64,000 nucleotides of DNA from Mycobacterium lentiflavum (GTDB lineage Bacteria; Actinomycetota; Actinomycetes; Mycobacteriales; Mycobacteriaceae). The stretch lies in NCBI RefSeq assembly GCF_022374895.2, contig NZ_CP092423.2, forward strand, positions 1,178,001-1,242,000. The letters run 5' to 3'. The translations under genes were made by a program, and so were the position numbers. This document shows positions 28,775-38,056 of the stretch, piece by piece. The notes under the pieces were generated by a model that saw only the letters and a program-made list of their open reading frames with translations, did no database searches and was not told where the DNA came from. Within the stretch, counting starts at the first letter, position 1. Every line of letters begins with the position of its first letter.

Positions 28775-29779
28775 ATGTCCGTCAACTTGGACCCGACGAT
28801 CCCCGCCCCGATGACCAACGTGGCCGAGTATGGGTTCGAGGGCCGTTTCGCCGACTGGGCCGACGAGGCCCGCTACTTCGAGTACTCGAAGGCTGCCAAT
28901 CCGATCGGCTCCGGGTATGCGCCGCAGGTTCCGATTACCCAGTTCGGTCCCGAGGTCTACATGGACCAGCCGACCGGCATCGTGCCGCTGGATCTGTCCT
29001 CCGACTTGGGCATCAGCGGTGCGGCGACGAGTCCCGCACTGCTGGCCAACTTCCTGCGCATCCGCGCCGGTGAGCAGATCGACACCAGTCCCAACGCCAC
29101 CTCGCAGCTGTACTACGTGCTGTTCGGGCACGGCTTCGCCGCGGTCAACGGGCAGCTGGTCAAGTGGGAGAAGGGTGACTTCCTGACCCTGCCCGCCGGT
29201 TCCCGCTCGGTGTTCTACGCCGACTCGGAGGCGGCCATGTATTGGGTGCATGACGAGCCGCTGCTGCGTTACCTGGGCGCCGAGGCGCGCGAGCCGAGGT
29301 TCGCCGCGACAAAGTTCTGCCGCACGGACGCGGTGACCAAGCTGGACGAGATCGCGTCGCGTCCCGGCGCCAACGACAAGAGCCGGGTGAGCGTGCTGCT
29401 GGCCAACGAGAACCAGGAGCAGACGCTGACCATCACCCACGTCCTGTGGGCAATGTTCGGCGTGCTGCCGCCCAACCAGGAGCAACGCCCGCATCGGCAC
29501 CAATCGGTCGCATTGGATCTCATTCTCGATGCTCCACCCAGCGGCTGCTACTCGTTGCTGGGCACTCGCCTCGACGAGCGCGGCGACATCGCCGACCCGA
29601 TCCGAGTGGACTGGCAGGCCGGTGGTGCGTTCACCACTCCGCCGGGCATGTGGCATGCCCACTTCAACGAGACCGGTCAGCCCGCTCACCTGATTCCCGT
29701 TCAGGACGCCGGGCTGCAGACCCACCTGCGCAGTCTCGACATCAAATTCACTGCGCGCCGGGACCTTGTCGCTGGGTAA
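28775..29779 (+). CDS. Bicupin protein, gentisate 1,2-dioxygenase-like
   Basis: A 334-residue protein with two cupin domains. The first is at about 90-170 ([20 protein letters not shown], without the usual His pair). The second, at about 220-310, has [15 protein letters not shown] and GMWHAHFNE, which supply the metal-binding His residues. The fold matches gentisate or hydroxynaphthoate ring-cleaving dioxygenases, but substrate residues cannot be read by eye. Only the second domain looks metal-loaded. Divergent from the GntR gene, which argues for induction by an aromatic or carboxylic acid substrate. Confidence 0.8.
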   Translation: MSVNLDPTIPAPMTNVAEYGFEGRFADWADEARYFEYSKAANPIGSGYAPQVPITQFGPEVYMDQPTGIVPLDLSSDLGISGAATSPALLANFLRIRAGEQIDTSPNATSQLYYVLFGHGFAAVNGQLVKWEKGDFLTLPAGSRSVFYADSEAAMYWVHDEPLLRYLGAEAREPRFAATKFCRTDAVTKLDEIASRPGANDKSRVSVLLANENQEQTLTITHVLWAMFGVLPPNQEQRPHRHQSVALDLILDAPPSGCYSLLGTRLDERGDIADPIRVDWQAGGAFTTPPGMWHAHFNETGQPAHLIPVQDAGLQTHLRSLDIKFTARRDLVAG

Positions 29780-29826
29780 GTCGCTGGCTGAACCGTGTCG
29801 CTGCGGCGCCACGTAATGTGCGTGAC

Positions 29827-30834
29827 ATGAAGTTGCCACTGCTGGGTCCGGTGTCGCTCACGGGCTTTCAGCATGGTTGGTTCTTCCTGCTCCTGCTGGC
29901 CGTGCTGCTGGTGATCGGGCTCTACGTCGTCCAGCAATTCGCCCGACGCCGACGGGTGCTGCGGTTCGCCAACATGGAAGTGCTCGAGCGCGTCGCGCCC
30001 GCGCGGCTGTCCCGGTGGCGCCACATCCCGACGATCCTGCTAGCGGTGTCGCTGGTGCTGCTGACGACGGCGATGGCCGGGCCGACGACCGATGTCCGCA
30101 TTCCGCTCAACCGCGCGGTGGTGATGTTGGTCATCGACGTCTCGGAGTCGATGGCCGCCACGGACGTGGCTCCGAACCGGCTGGCCGCCGCGCAAGAGGC
30201 CGGTAAGCAATTCGCCGACGAGCTGACGCCGGCGATCAATCTCGGGCTGGTGGCGTTCGCGGCCAACGCCACCCTGCTGGTGTCGCCGACGACCAACCGC
30301 GGTGCCGTCAAGGCCGCGATCGACGGCCTGCAACCGGCTCCGAAAACCGCCACCGGAGAAGGCATTTTCACCGCACTACAGGCGATCGCGACGGTCGGTG
30401 CGGTGATGGGCGGCGGCGACGGGCCGCCCCCGGCACGCATCGTGCTGGAGTCCGACGGCGCCGAGAACGTGCCGCTGGATCCCAACGCCCCGCAGGGAGC
30501 GTTCACCGCGGCGCGCGCGGCCAAGGCCGAGGGCGTACAGATCTCGACGATCTCGTTCGGTACGCCCGACGGGACCGTCGTCTACCAGGGCGCGACGATT
30601 CCGGTTCCGGTCGACGACCAGACCCTGCAGGAGATCTGCAAGATCACCGACGGCCAGGCGTTCCACGCCGACAGCCTGCAGTCCCTCAAGGAGGTCTACG
30701 GGACGCTGCAGCGCCAGATCGGTTACGAGACCGTAAAGGGCGATGCGAGCCTGGCATGGCTGCTGCTCGGTTCGGTGGTGATGGCCGGCGCGGTGCTGGC
30801 CGGCCTGTTGCTCAACCGCAGGTTGCCCGCCTGA
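29827..30834 (+). CDS. VWA-domain membrane protein, Rv1481-like
   Basis: A 335-residue protein closely resembling Rv1481. Two N-terminal helices ([15 protein letters not shown] and [15 protein letters not shown]) are followed by a von Willebrand A domain with the MIDAS metal motif Asp104-Val-Ser-Glu-Ser108, and a C-terminal helix ([19 protein letters not shown]) lies before NRRLPA. Rv1481 sits beside a MoxR ATPase; no MoxR gene is present here. The start ATG 29827 ([10 protein letters not shown]) is chosen by homology; a frame open from 29446 overlaps the bicupin gene. It faces its own paralogue tail-to-tail, six bases apart. Confidence 0.9.
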   Translation: MKLPLLGPVSLTGFQHGWFFLLLLAVLLVIGLYVVQQFARRRRVLRFANMEVLERVAPARLSRWRHIPTILLAVSLVLLTTAMAGPTTDVRIPLNRAVVMLVIDVSESMAATDVAPNRLAAAQEAGKQFADELTPAINLGLVAFAANATLLVSPTTNRGAVKAAIDGLQPAPKTATGEGIFTALQAIATVGAVMGGGDGPPPARIVLESDGAENVPLDPNAPQGAFTAARAAKAEGVQISTISFGTPDGTVVYQGATIPVPVDDQTLQEICKITDGQAFHADSLQSLKEVYGTLQRQIGYETVKGDASLAWLLLGSVVMAGAVLAGLLLNRRLPA

Positions 30835-30863
30835 GCGGTCCTAAGTAGGCAGCCTGCGGTTGA
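30812..30863. terminator. Inverted repeat across two convergent VWA gene ends
   Basis: The arms TCAACCGCAGGTTGCC (30812-30827) and GGCAGCCTGCGGTTGA (30848-30863) pair at 15 of 16 positions around a 20-base loop that holds both stop codons. The arms encode the shared C-terminal NRRLP of the two paralogues, so the repeat arises from homology. It could act as a bidirectional terminator; there is no U-tract. Confidence 0.5.
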
Positions 30864-31824
30864 TCAGGAGTGCCAACACCGTGGCGACCAGCGCGGTGAG
30901 CACCCCGAGGCGCAACCACCCGGATCCCCCGGGGCCGGGCACGATGCGATACCCGATCTCCTGCTGGATGGCTTCGTAGTCCTTGGTGAGCTCGTCGAGG
31001 TTGGCCGCGGTATAGGCCTGTCCGCCGGCCAGCTGTGCGACCTTTTTCATCTGGTCGGTCGAGACCGGGACGTTCACCTGCACCCCGTCCAGGCTGATGC
31101 TGCCGCTCTTGGTGCCGAACGAGATCGTCGAGATGGGCACGCCCTGATCCTTGGCCAGACGCGACGCCGTGTAGACACCGTCGTGCGGATCACTGGGATC
31201 GGTCGGCCTGTTCTCCCCGCCGTCGGACAGCAGCACGATCCGGGCCGGCGGCGGAGTGTCCCCGCCGGTCGTGTTGGTCGCCTCGATCGCGTGCAGGGCG
31301 GTGTAGATCGCTTCACCGGTCGCCGTGCCGTCGCCGAACTGCAGCTTCGACAGGGCATCGATGGTCGCCTGGTGCTGCGGGGTCGGCGGCACCAGAAGAT
31401 ACGGCGTTCCCGCGAAGCCGACGAGTCCGAGGTTGATGCCCGGCGTCAGCGCGGCGGCGAACTTGGCGGCGGCTTCTTCGGCGGCCTTGAGCCGACTGGG
31501 TTCGACGTCGGTCGCCCGCATGGACTGCGACATGTCGATCACGAGCATCACCACGGCGCGGTTGCGCGGGATCTTCATGTCGTGGGTCGGGGTACCCAGC
31601 GCGATGGTCAACAGCGCCAGGCTCAGCAGCGATACGGCTATCGGCAGGTGCCGCCACGGCGACTGTGGCACCTGCGCCTCGGTGTAGCGGCGCAGGCGGT
31701 TCCGGCGCCGGGCCGCAACCACGACGTACACGGCCAGCAAGACCAGCGGGATCAGCCCGAACAGCAGCAGGACCGGACGCTGAAATCCGTACAGCGGCAG
31801 CGGTCCGATCACGGGAAGCGACAC
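30841..31824 (-). CDS. VWA-domain membrane protein, paralogue of the preceding gene
   Basis: A 327-residue protein with the same plan as its neighbour: two N-terminal helices, a VWA domain with the MIDAS motif Asp97-Met-Ser-Gln-Ser101, TATGEAIYTALHAIEAT, ARIVLLSDGGENRPTDPSD, and a C-terminal helix ending in INRRLPT. It starts with GTG 31824. It is about as similar to Rv1481 as the other copy is, so the pair may stem from an old duplication. VWA proteins of this kind usually work with MoxR ATPases as chaperones at the membrane; none is nearby. Confidence 0.9.
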   Translation of the reverse strand: MSLPVIGPLPLYGFQRPVLLLFGLIPLVLLAVYVVVAARRRNRLRRYTEAQVPQSPWRHLPIAVSLLSLALLTIALGTPTHDMKIPRNRAVVMLVIDMSQSMRATDVEPSRLKAAEEAAAKFAAALTPGINLGLVGFAGTPYLLVPPTPQHQATIDALSKLQFGDGTATGEAIYTALHAIEATNTTGGDTPPPARIVLLSDGGENRPTDPSDPHDGVYTASRLAKDQGVPISTISFGTKSGSISLDGVQVNVPVSTDQMKKVAQLAGGQAYTAANLDELTKDYEAIQQEIGYRIVPGPGGSGWLRLGVLTALVATVLALLINRRLPT

Positions 31825-31923
31825 TCAGTTGACCTTCCCGTCGGGCCGCCGCGGACCTCAGGCGGACGCTGCCGCCAGTAAAGAGGAGACTCGGACACCC
31901 GTCAAACGAACGCTGGTAGCGCC

Positions 31924-33267
31924 CTATTCACGTCTGAGCCGGGAATCGACGAACTTCTCCAATTCTTCCCATTCGCGCACGGCCGCCGAGTACGGCGGTG
32001 CGGGCTTGCTCACCGAGCCGGGCTCGAGCACGTAGGCCACCAGCTTGCCCAGCGGGTTGCCGGTTTCCAGTGCCTTGTCGACGGTGCTCTCCTCGGAGTA
32101 GTCGCCGATATCGCGGAGCAGTTCGACCGCCAGGTCGAGTTGCTCACGATCGACGGCGTCGGGACCGTCGGCGAAATCGTCGGCCAGCCCGCTGAGCACG
32201 TAGATGTTCTCGTCGGTGACCTCCACGGCCAGCGATCCGTCCGTCGCGGCGGTCCGGATGTCGTCGTAGGTGCTCAGATCGGACAGGTCGTGGTCGTGCT
32301 CGTCGGCGAGGTAGCGGGCCAGGCTGCGCTCGGAGGTGAACACGCTGATGCGTCCGTTGCGGCCCAGGAAGATCGGGCGGTCGTCGAGGTAGCAGCGCAG
32401 CGTGTAGAACGTGCCCGAACTCGTCATGATGCGGACCGGGTCGATGCCGACCTGCAGCCAGAAGTCCTCGTCACCGCCGAGGACGACGGTGTCACCGGGC
32501 GCGCGGTCCTCCTCGTCGTCCTCCTCGGAGTCCTCTTCGTCGTCGTCTTCTTCGTCGTCCTCGGAGTCGTCTTCGTCGGCCACTTCCTCGTCGGACTCGG
32601 AGTCCTCTCCGTCGGATTCGGCGGTCTCCTCGACTTCGTCCTCGGATTCCTCTTCGGACTCGTCTTCGCGCTCTTCGTCTAACTCTTCGGCGGCCTTCGC
32701 TACCGCCGCCTCGTCAACCTCGGGAGTGCTGATGATCTCCTCGATCGCGCTGAGCACGTCGTCCCAGCTGCGTGCGATGACCTCGGCTATCGAATTCCAG
32801 CGCTTGGCGCCCGCCTTGCCGGTGAAGTGTTCGATGCCGCCGGACACCGTGCCCAGGCTGGGGTTGCCGTTGAAGAACTTCGACACCGCAGGCAGCTCGC
32901 ACACCGACCCGATCGACGACACGATCGCCAGTGCGCCGGCCAGCGCGGTCACCGATTGCTCGGTCGGCTTCTCGGCCACCAGCTCCTCGACCGCGATCAG
33001 GTCGAACTGTCTGGCCTCGGCGGGCTCGAAATCGTGCGCGTGGGCGGTGGTCAGGTCTTTCCACGCCGGGTGGTCGGTGAGGTCGTTCTCGGCGCCGGAA
33101 CGCACGAATGCGACGAGATCGGCAACGGTCTCGAAGACGTACAGGTCGTCTTCGTTGCCCAGGAACGCCTCCCACTCGTCGCCTGCGTCGCGCCAGCGCG
33201 GTGCCCAGACGGTGTAGCGGTCACCGTCGGACAGGCTCAGACGGATGGGTACGAGGTCAGCAGCCAT
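31924..33267 (-). CDS. Conserved actinobacterial protein with a long acidic tract (Rv3311-like)
   Basis: Orthologue of Rv3311, 447 residues from ATG 33267. An N-terminal domain (about 1-185, MAADLVPIRLSLSDGDRYTV) and a C-terminal domain (about 275-447, DEDFWLQVGIDPVRIMTSSG) are joined by about 85 residues made almost wholly of Glu, Asp and Ser. The function is unknown. The linker is probably disordered and flexible in length. No signal peptide or membrane segment is visible. It is one gene upstream of sapM in map order but on the same minus strand, so sapM would be transcribed first. Confidence 0.88.
   Translation of the reverse strand: MAADLVPIRLSLSDGDRYTVWAPRWRDAGDEWEAFLGNEDDLYVFETVADLVAFVRSGAENDLTDHPAWKDLTTAHAHDFEPAEARQFDLIAVEELVAEKPTEQSVTALAGALAIVSSIGSVCELPAVSKFFNGNPSLGTVSGGIEHFTGKAGAKRWNSIAEVIARSWDDVLSAIEEIISTPEVDEAAVAKAAEELDEEREDESEEESEDEVEETAESDGEDSESDEEVADEDDSEDDEEDDDEEDSEEDDEEDRAPGDTVVLGGDEDFWLQVGIDPVRIMTSSGTFYTLRCYLDDRPIFLGRNGRISVFTSERSLARYLADEHDHDLSDLSTYDDIRTAATDGSLAVEVTDENIYVLSGLADDFADGPDAVDREQLDLAVELLRDIGDYSEESTVDKALETGNPLGKLVAYVLEPGSVSKPAPPYSAAVREWEELEKFVDSRLRRE
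32480..32690. repeat. Low-complexity TCN/TCC-rich DNA encoding an acidic linker
   Basis: On the plus strand this stretch is a run of TCG, TCC and TCT triplets that encodes Glu/Asp/Ser on the minus strand. Such triplet runs tend to change length between strains. The open frames on the plus strand here (Ser-rich) are artefacts of the composition. Confidence 0.75.
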
Positions 33268-33301
33268 GCGGCACACAATAGCGACGGCCGGGGAAGCGGG
33301 C

Positions 33302-34174
33302 CTATCCCGCCCAGATGCTGGCGATCGCCGGAGCGTTGGCCGCGTTGCCCGTCTTGGGCAACCCGTACATCTGCTCGATGGTGGACAGCAGGTTGTAGTG
33401 GCTCATCTGCTCGGTGTAGCTGCCCGGCTGGACGTGGGCGCCGTAGATGATGGTCGGGATCTGGTTGTGACCACTTGGCGAACCGGATCCGTCGTCTTCG
33501 TCCCAGGTCACGATCAGCAGGCTGTTGTTGGCGACCGCCCAGTTGGCATATCCGGACATCTGTCGATTCAGCCACGCGTCGCCCTGGGCGATCGAGCCGT
33601 CGTGCATGTTGTCGTCGTTGTTGGGAATGACGAACGACACCGTCGGCAGGCTCGCGTAGTTCCCCTGCGGAAAAGCGGAGAACGGCACGGAACTCGTCGG
33701 CGGTACGTTGGTGAAATTGGCCCACGGCACGTGCTTGCGCGCGTATTTGCCCGCGCTGCACACGGGCGAGCCGACCGCGGGCAGGTCCTCCGAATAGCCG
33801 ACGAATGTGTAACCGGCACCGAACAATTCGGAACCGAGGTTGGGGGCGTTGCCGGCGTTGATCGGGCACGAGTCCTTGGTCAGACCGAAGGTATTGCCGG
33901 CGAACATCGCCAGATAGTTCGGTTCGCTGGGGTGGGTTTCGGCGAACGACTGGATCATGTTGGCGCCGTGGGAGGCTAGCGCGTTGATGAACGGGTTCTG
34001 CGGGCTGCCGATGATATGGCCTTCGGAACGGTTCTCTTCCACCACAATTACGACGTGCGCGGGCCGGGGAAGCGCCGCCGCGGCGGTCACGCGGGGAGCC
34101 AACGGGGTGGCTGCCAACAAAGTCAGCCCCACCGCCGCGACCAACCTTGAAAGACTTCGAATCTCGCGAAACAC
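33302..34174 (-). CDS. sapM: Secreted acid phosphatase SapM
   Basis: Exported phosphatase of 290 residues, orthologue of Rv3310. A signal peptide covers the first 30 or so residues (LVAAVGLTLLAATPLAPRVT), then VVIVVEENRS (41-50) opens the alkaline-phosphatase-superfamily/phospholipase-C-like fold. ETHPSEPNYLAMFAGNTFGL, HDGSIAQGDAWLNRQ and VTWDEDDGSG carry the likely metal-binding residues. In M. tuberculosis the enzyme removes phosphate from PI3P and blocks phagosome maturation. Presence of a close copy fits a host-associated species. The start lies 97 bp from divergent upp. Confidence 0.95.
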   Translation of the reverse strand: MFREIRSLSRLVAAVGLTLLAATPLAPRVTAAAALPRPAHVVIVVEENRSEGHIIGSPQNPFINALASHGANMIQSFAETHPSEPNYLAMFAGNTFGLTKDSCPINAGNAPNLGSELFGAGYTFVGYSEDLPAVGSPVCSAGKYARKHVPWANFTNVPPTSSVPFSAFPQGNYASLPTVSFVIPNNDDNMHDGSIAQGDAWLNRQMSGYANWAVANNSLLIVTWDEDDGSGSPSGHNQIPTIIYGAHVQPGSYTEQMSHYNLLSTIEQMYGLPKTGNAANAPAIASIWAG

Positions 34175-34260
34175 CCGGGGAGCATATGGGCCGACACGCG
34201 CGACGGACGGCAGGCGCGCATGCGGGTGAGCTGCACTTTAGCCAACCGAGGTCGGATCGT

Positions 34261-34266
34261 TATATA
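34261..34266 (+). promoter_or_regulatory. -10 element of upp, leaderless start likely
   Basis: TATATA ends five bases before the upp ATG (34272), which predicts transcription starting at the codon itself. A weak -35 only is visible. Confidence 0.5.
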
Positions 34267-34271
34267 CCCTC

Positions 34272-35012
34272 ATGCGCATGGAAGTGCGCGTGATCGACCA
34301 CCCGTTGGCCGCCACGCGGCTGACGGTGCTACGCGACGAACGCACCGACGCCGCCGGGTTTCGGGCCGCGCTGCGTGAGCTGACGCTGATGCTGGTCTAC
34401 GAGGCCACCCGGGACGCGGCGACCGCGCCGATCAGGATCCGCACGCCCCTGGCCGAGACCTTCGGAAAGCGGTTGGCCAAGCCGCCGTTGCTGGTGCCGG
34501 TGTTGCGGGCCGGACTCGGTATGGTCAGCGAGGCGCACGCCCTGATCCCGGACGCTCAGGTCGGCTTCGTCGGGGTGGCCCGCGACGAGGAAACCCATCT
34601 GCCCTTCCCGTACATGGAGTCGCTGCCCGAAAAGCTCAAACACCGGCCCGTCATCGTGCTTGACCCGATGCTGGCCACCGGCGGGTCGATGACGTATGCC
34701 ATCGAACTGCTGCAGCGCCGAGGTGCCACGGCTATCAGCGTGCTGTGTGTGGTGGCCGCGCCGGAAGGCCTTGCGGCGGTTGAGGAAATCGCGCCGGACG
34801 CGCGCGTGTTCACCGCCGCGGTCGACAAGGGACTGAACAAGGCGGCGTACATCGTGCCCGGGCTCGGCGATGCCGGCGACCGTCAGTTCGGGCCGCGCAT
34901 CTTCACCAGTGTTCCACCGAAGCAACCAACTCAGCGCGCAGCGCGGCGGCGTAAGTCCGAGAAGAAGTTAATTGGTCGGAAGCGGCGCAGCCAATCTCCA
35001 AGTAGCACTTGA
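34272..35012 (+). CDS. upp: Uracil phosphoribosyltransferase with a C-terminal extension
   Basis: Joins uracil and PRPP to UMP in pyrimidine salvage. The core ends with [13 protein letters not shown] at residue 210, the usual end of the family; the PRPP-binding motif is [15 protein letters not shown]. Here the frame runs on for 36 more residues ([20 protein letters not shown] and a further Lys/Arg/Ser-rich tail), overlapping the convergent pmmB gene by 110 bp. The tail looks like translation of the antisense of pmmB after loss of the normal stop. ATG 34272 or 34278 may start. Activity should be intact. Confidence 0.93.
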   Translation: MRMEVRVIDHPLAATRLTVLRDERTDAAGFRAALRELTLMLVYEATRDAATAPIRIRTPLAETFGKRLAKPPLLVPVLRAGLGMVSEAHALIPDAQVGFVGVARDEETHLPFPYMESLPEKLKHRPVIVLDPMLATGGSMTYAIELLQRRGATAISVLCVVAAPEGLAAVEEIAPDARVFTAAVDKGLNKAAYIVPGLGDAGDRQFGPRIFTSVPPKQPTQRAARRRKSEKKLIGRKRRSQSPSST

Positions 35013-36483
35013 GCTTCGGCTCGGTCCCGGAAGGCCGCACCACCACTCGGATCGAAGTGTCCCCGTCGCCGGCGGTGAAGATCAGCGCGTCGGTGATGTC
35101 GGTGAGGGTAGCCGCGAACCCGGCCAGTTGCTTGGGCGGGGCGGCGCGCAGCCGGGCCATGACTGCGGCGGCCACGGTGCTGTCGTCAACCCGGCGCGAG
35201 ACCGCCGCGACTTCGTGCACGCCGTATACCCGGGCGAGATCGTCGAGTGCGTCGGAGACCGAACGGCCCTGCTGTTTCGCCGAAGCCACCATGTCGCACA
35301 CCAGCACCGCGGCGCTGATGCCGTCCTTGTCGCGCACCGCGGCCGGGTCGACGCAGTGGCCGATCGCTTCTTCGTAGGCGTAGACCAGGCTGCCGCCGGG
35401 CACCGTCGCATCGGCGCGCGCCAGCCATTTGAAGCCGGTGAGGGTTTCGACGTGGGTCGCGCCGTAGTGGCCGGCGATCTCCGCGAGCATCCGGGAGGAC
35501 ACGATGGTGCTGGCAACGACCGCGTTGTCCGATCGATCGTGGGAGAGGATGTAATCGCCGAGTAGCCAACCGGTTTCGTCGCCGGAGAGCATCCGCCATC
35601 CCGTCGCGGTGGGGATGCCCACCGCGCAACGGTCGGCGTCGGGGTCCAGTGCGATCGCGACGTCGGCGTCGATCTCGGCGGCCAGGGTGAGCAGCGCGTC
35701 GGCGGCACCGGGCTCCTCAGGGTTCGGGAACGCGACGGTGGGGAAGTCGGGGTCCGGCGCGTACTGGGCGCCGACGGTGTGCACCTGCCCGAAGCCGGCG
35801 CGGTGCAGCGTCTCGACGGCCACCGCGCCGCCGACCCCGTGCAGCGGGGTCAGGGCCACCCGCACCGAGCCGCTAGCGCGTCGCACCCCGGCCGCGCGTT
35901 CGATGTAGTGCGCAACCAGGTCGGTGCCCGCGGGCGCCACCGGCATGCGGGCGATCTGATCCGCGGGAGGCGCTGTGGCCATTGCGGTTTCGATCTCGGT
36001 GTCGGTGGGGGAGATGATCTGGATGCCGCCGTCGAAGTACACCTTGTAGCCATTGTCGGCCGGCGGGTTGTGTGAGGCCGTGATCTGGATCCCGGCGGCG
36101 GCGCCAGTGTGGCGTACCGCGTAGGCGACCACCGGCGTGGGCACCGCGCCCGGTAGTAGTAACACCGAAAATCCCTCGGCAGCAAGCACTTCCGCAGTCA
36201 CCGTGGCGAAGATCGCCGAACCGTGCCGGGCGTCACGCCCGACGATCACTTGCGATCCGGCCAGGCCGCGATCCGTAAGCACCTGCGCCACTGCCCAAGT
36301 CGCGCGCGAGACGACCGCGACGTTCATGGCATCCGGCCCGCCGCGTACCGGGCCCCGCAGTCCCGCGGTGCCGAACGTCAGGGGGCGGGCGAATCGTGCG
36401 CGAAGTTCCTCGGGCGAGCACGCCGCGAGCTCGGCCGCAGTCGTCGGGTCCGGGTCGTGTGCGATCCACTCCTGCGGCGTCAC
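34903..36483 (-). CDS. pmmB: Phosphomannomutase/phosphoglucomutase family enzyme
   Basis: A 526-residue alpha-D-phosphohexomutase, orthologue of Rv3308, which interconverts hexose-1- and hexose-6-phosphates (or a pentose equivalent) for polysaccharide or salvage pathways. The phosphoserine is Ser137 in TASHNP, the metal loop is [10 protein letters not shown], the sugar loop [10 protein letters not shown] and the phosphate-binding motif [14 protein letters not shown]. The neighbours deoD and upp hint at a link to nucleoside use, where a phosphopentomutase-like role could make sense; this is inference. Confidence 0.93.
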   Translation of the reverse strand: MTPQEWIAHDPDPTTAAELAACSPEELRARFARPLTFGTAGLRGPVRGGPDAMNVAVVSRATWAVAQVLTDRGLAGSQVIVGRDARHGSAIFATVTAEVLAAEGFSVLLLPGAVPTPVVAYAVRHTGAAAGIQITASHNPPADNGYKVYFDGGIQIISPTDTEIETAMATAPPADQIARMPVAPAGTDLVAHYIERAAGVRRASGSVRVALTPLHGVGGAVAVETLHRAGFGQVHTVGAQYAPDPDFPTVAFPNPEEPGAADALLTLAAEIDADVAIALDPDADRCAVGIPTATGWRMLSGDETGWLLGDYILSHDRSDNAVVASTIVSSRMLAEIAGHYGATHVETLTGFKWLARADATVPGGSLVYAYEEAIGHCVDPAAVRDKDGISAAVLVCDMVASAKQQGRSVSDALDDLARVYGVHEVAAVSRRVDDSTVAAAVMARLRAAPPKQLAGFAATLTDITDALIFTAGDGDTSIRVVVRPSGTEPKLKCYLEIGCAASDQLTSSRTYAAALRAELVASVEHW

Positions 36484-36495
36484 ACGACCATTCTG

Positions 36496-37311
36496 CTAAA
36501 TCCGGGCGATCCGCTGGATGATCAGGGCCAGCAGCGCGCCGATCCGGGCCGCCGACGCGGCCCCGGCCGCCATCACGTCGGCATGGCTCAGCGCAGCGCC
36601 GGTGATCCCGGCCGCCAGGTTTGTTACCAGCGAGATGCCCAGCACCTCGGCACCGGCCGCACGGGCCGCGATCGTTTCGTGCACCGTCGACATGCCGACC
36701 AGGTCGGCGCCCAGGGTCCGCAGCATCCGGATCTCGGCCGGCGTCTCGTAGTGCGGCCCGGGCAGGCCGGCGTACACGCCTTCGGTCAGCTCGGGGTCGG
36801 CGTCGCGGGCGAGGTCGCGCAGCCGCGGCGCGTAGGCATCGGTGAGATCCACGAACTCGGCGCCGACCAAGGGCGAACGCGCGGTCAGATTCAGGTGATC
36901 GCTGATCAACACCGGCTGGCCGACCCGCAGGTCGGTGCGCACGCCGCCGGCCGCATTGGTCAGCACCACGATGCCGGCCCCGGCCGCACAGGCCGCCCGC
37001 ACGGGGTGCACGACGTGGCTCAGGTCATGGCCCTCGTAGGCGTGCACGCGCCCGGCCAGCACCAGAACCCGGTGCGCGCCGATGCACATCGACAACAGCT
37101 CGCCGGGATGGCCGGCCGCGCGCGGGGGCGCGAAGCCGGGAATCTCGGCCTGGGGCAGCACGACGTCGGGGGAGCCCAGCTTCGCGATCGCCGGCGACCA
37201 CCCCGAACCGAGAACGATCGCGACATCGTGCTCGTCAAACCCGGTTTGCTCGCGGATGGAATTTGCCGCGCGCCGCGCGAGTTGTGCACTCTCGGATGCA
37301 ACGTCGGTCAC
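36496..37311 (-). CDS. deoD: Purine nucleoside phosphorylase
   Basis: Trimeric-type purine nucleoside phosphorylase (271 residues) that splits inosine and guanosine with phosphate. Motifs are VLGSGWSPA, the phosphate-binding GHPGE region, LTNAAGGVR and the base-binding [20 protein letters not shown] with VGMST. The GTG start 37311 ([10 protein letters not shown]) lies eight bases after a TAAGCT -10, suggesting a leaderless message. The frame is open to 37572, but that part lies under the divergent cutinase gene. It reads directly into pmmB. Confidence 0.95.
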   Translation of the reverse strand: MTDVASESAQLARRAANSIREQTGFDEHDVAIVLGSGWSPAIAKLGSPDVVLPQAEIPGFAPPRAAGHPGELLSMCIGAHRVLVLAGRVHAYEGHDLSHVVHPVRAACAAGAGIVVLTNAAGGVRTDLRVGQPVLISDHLNLTARSPLVGAEFVDLTDAYAPRLRDLARDADPELTEGVYAGLPGPHYETPAEIRMLRTLGADLVGMSTVHETIAARAAGAEVLGISLVTNLAAGITGAALSHADVMAAGAASAARIGALLALIIQRIARI

Positions 37312-37354
37312 ACTCCGCGAGCTTAGCCTCGCTATATATGTCAGGATCTCCCGC

Positions 37355-38017
37355 ATGAGTTTTGGTAGGTGGCCGGTTGTCGGCGCGCTTGTTGCTGTCG
37401 CGGTCTCGGTGGCCGCGCTGGTCAGTGGTCCGGCACCGAAGGCGAGGGCGGACTGCCCGGATGTCCAGCTGATCTTCGCCCGGGGTACCAACGAGCCGCC
37501 CGGGCTGGGTGCCGTCGGCGACGCGCTCTTCGCCGCATTGCAGCCCCAACTCGGCGGGCGCAGCTTCGACAACTACGCGGTGAACTATCCGGCCAGCTAC
37601 AACTTCCTGCAGACCGGTGACGGCGCCAACGACGCCCGCGACCACATCGCGGCGATGGTCGACCAATGCCCGCGCACCCACCTGATCCTGGGCGGCTTCT
37701 CGCAGGGCGCGGCCGCGGTCTCGATGCTGGCGGGAGTGCCGCCGCTGGGCAACACCATCGGGGAGTTCGGCTCGGCTCCGGCGCTGGACCCCGGCCTGGC
37801 CAGCAAGATCAGGGCGGTCGCCGTGTTCGGCAATCCCGGCAACCGCTTCAACACCCCGCTGTCGACGGCCGGGCAGTTCGCCGGGCGCGCAATCGACGAG
37901 TGCAGCCCCGGCGATCCGGTCTGCGTAGTCGGCGGTCGCGACCGTGATGCGCACCACGACTATTCGATACCGCCCTACCCGGACCAGGCGGCGGGCTTCA
38001 TCGCCGGACGGGTGTAG
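37355..38017 (+). CDS. Secreted cutinase-family esterase
   Basis: A 220-residue exported serine esterase of the cutinase family (Culp type). A signal peptide ([20 protein letters not shown]) ends near ARA-DCPD. The nucleophile is in GGFSQGAAA, the catalytic Asp in ECSPGDPVC and the His in DAHHDYS; the Cys pairs near the start and at CSPGDPVC can form the family disulfides. Mycobacterial members cleave lipids and esters. It is inserted between deoD and amiB1; I do not recall one at this position in H37Rv. Confidence 0.9.
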   Translation: MSFGRWPVVGALVAVAVSVAALVSGPAPKARADCPDVQLIFARGTNEPPGLGAVGDALFAALQPQLGGRSFDNYAVNYPASYNFLQTGDGANDARDHIAAMVDQCPRTHLILGGFSQGAAAVSMLAGVPPLGNTIGEFGSAPALDPGLASKIRAVAVFGNPGNRFNTPLSTAGQFAGRAIDECSPGDPVCVVGGRDRDAHHDYSIPPYPDQAAGFIAGRV

Positions 38018-38056
38018 CCCGTCAGCCGCGGCTTCGTTCGATGAGATACTGCGAGG

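Noticed and set aside
32411..33217. A Ser-rich 268-codon plus-strand frame
   Set aside because: It is the antisense of the acidic linker and N-terminal domain of the Rv3311-like gene; TCN triplets always translate to Ser on this strand.
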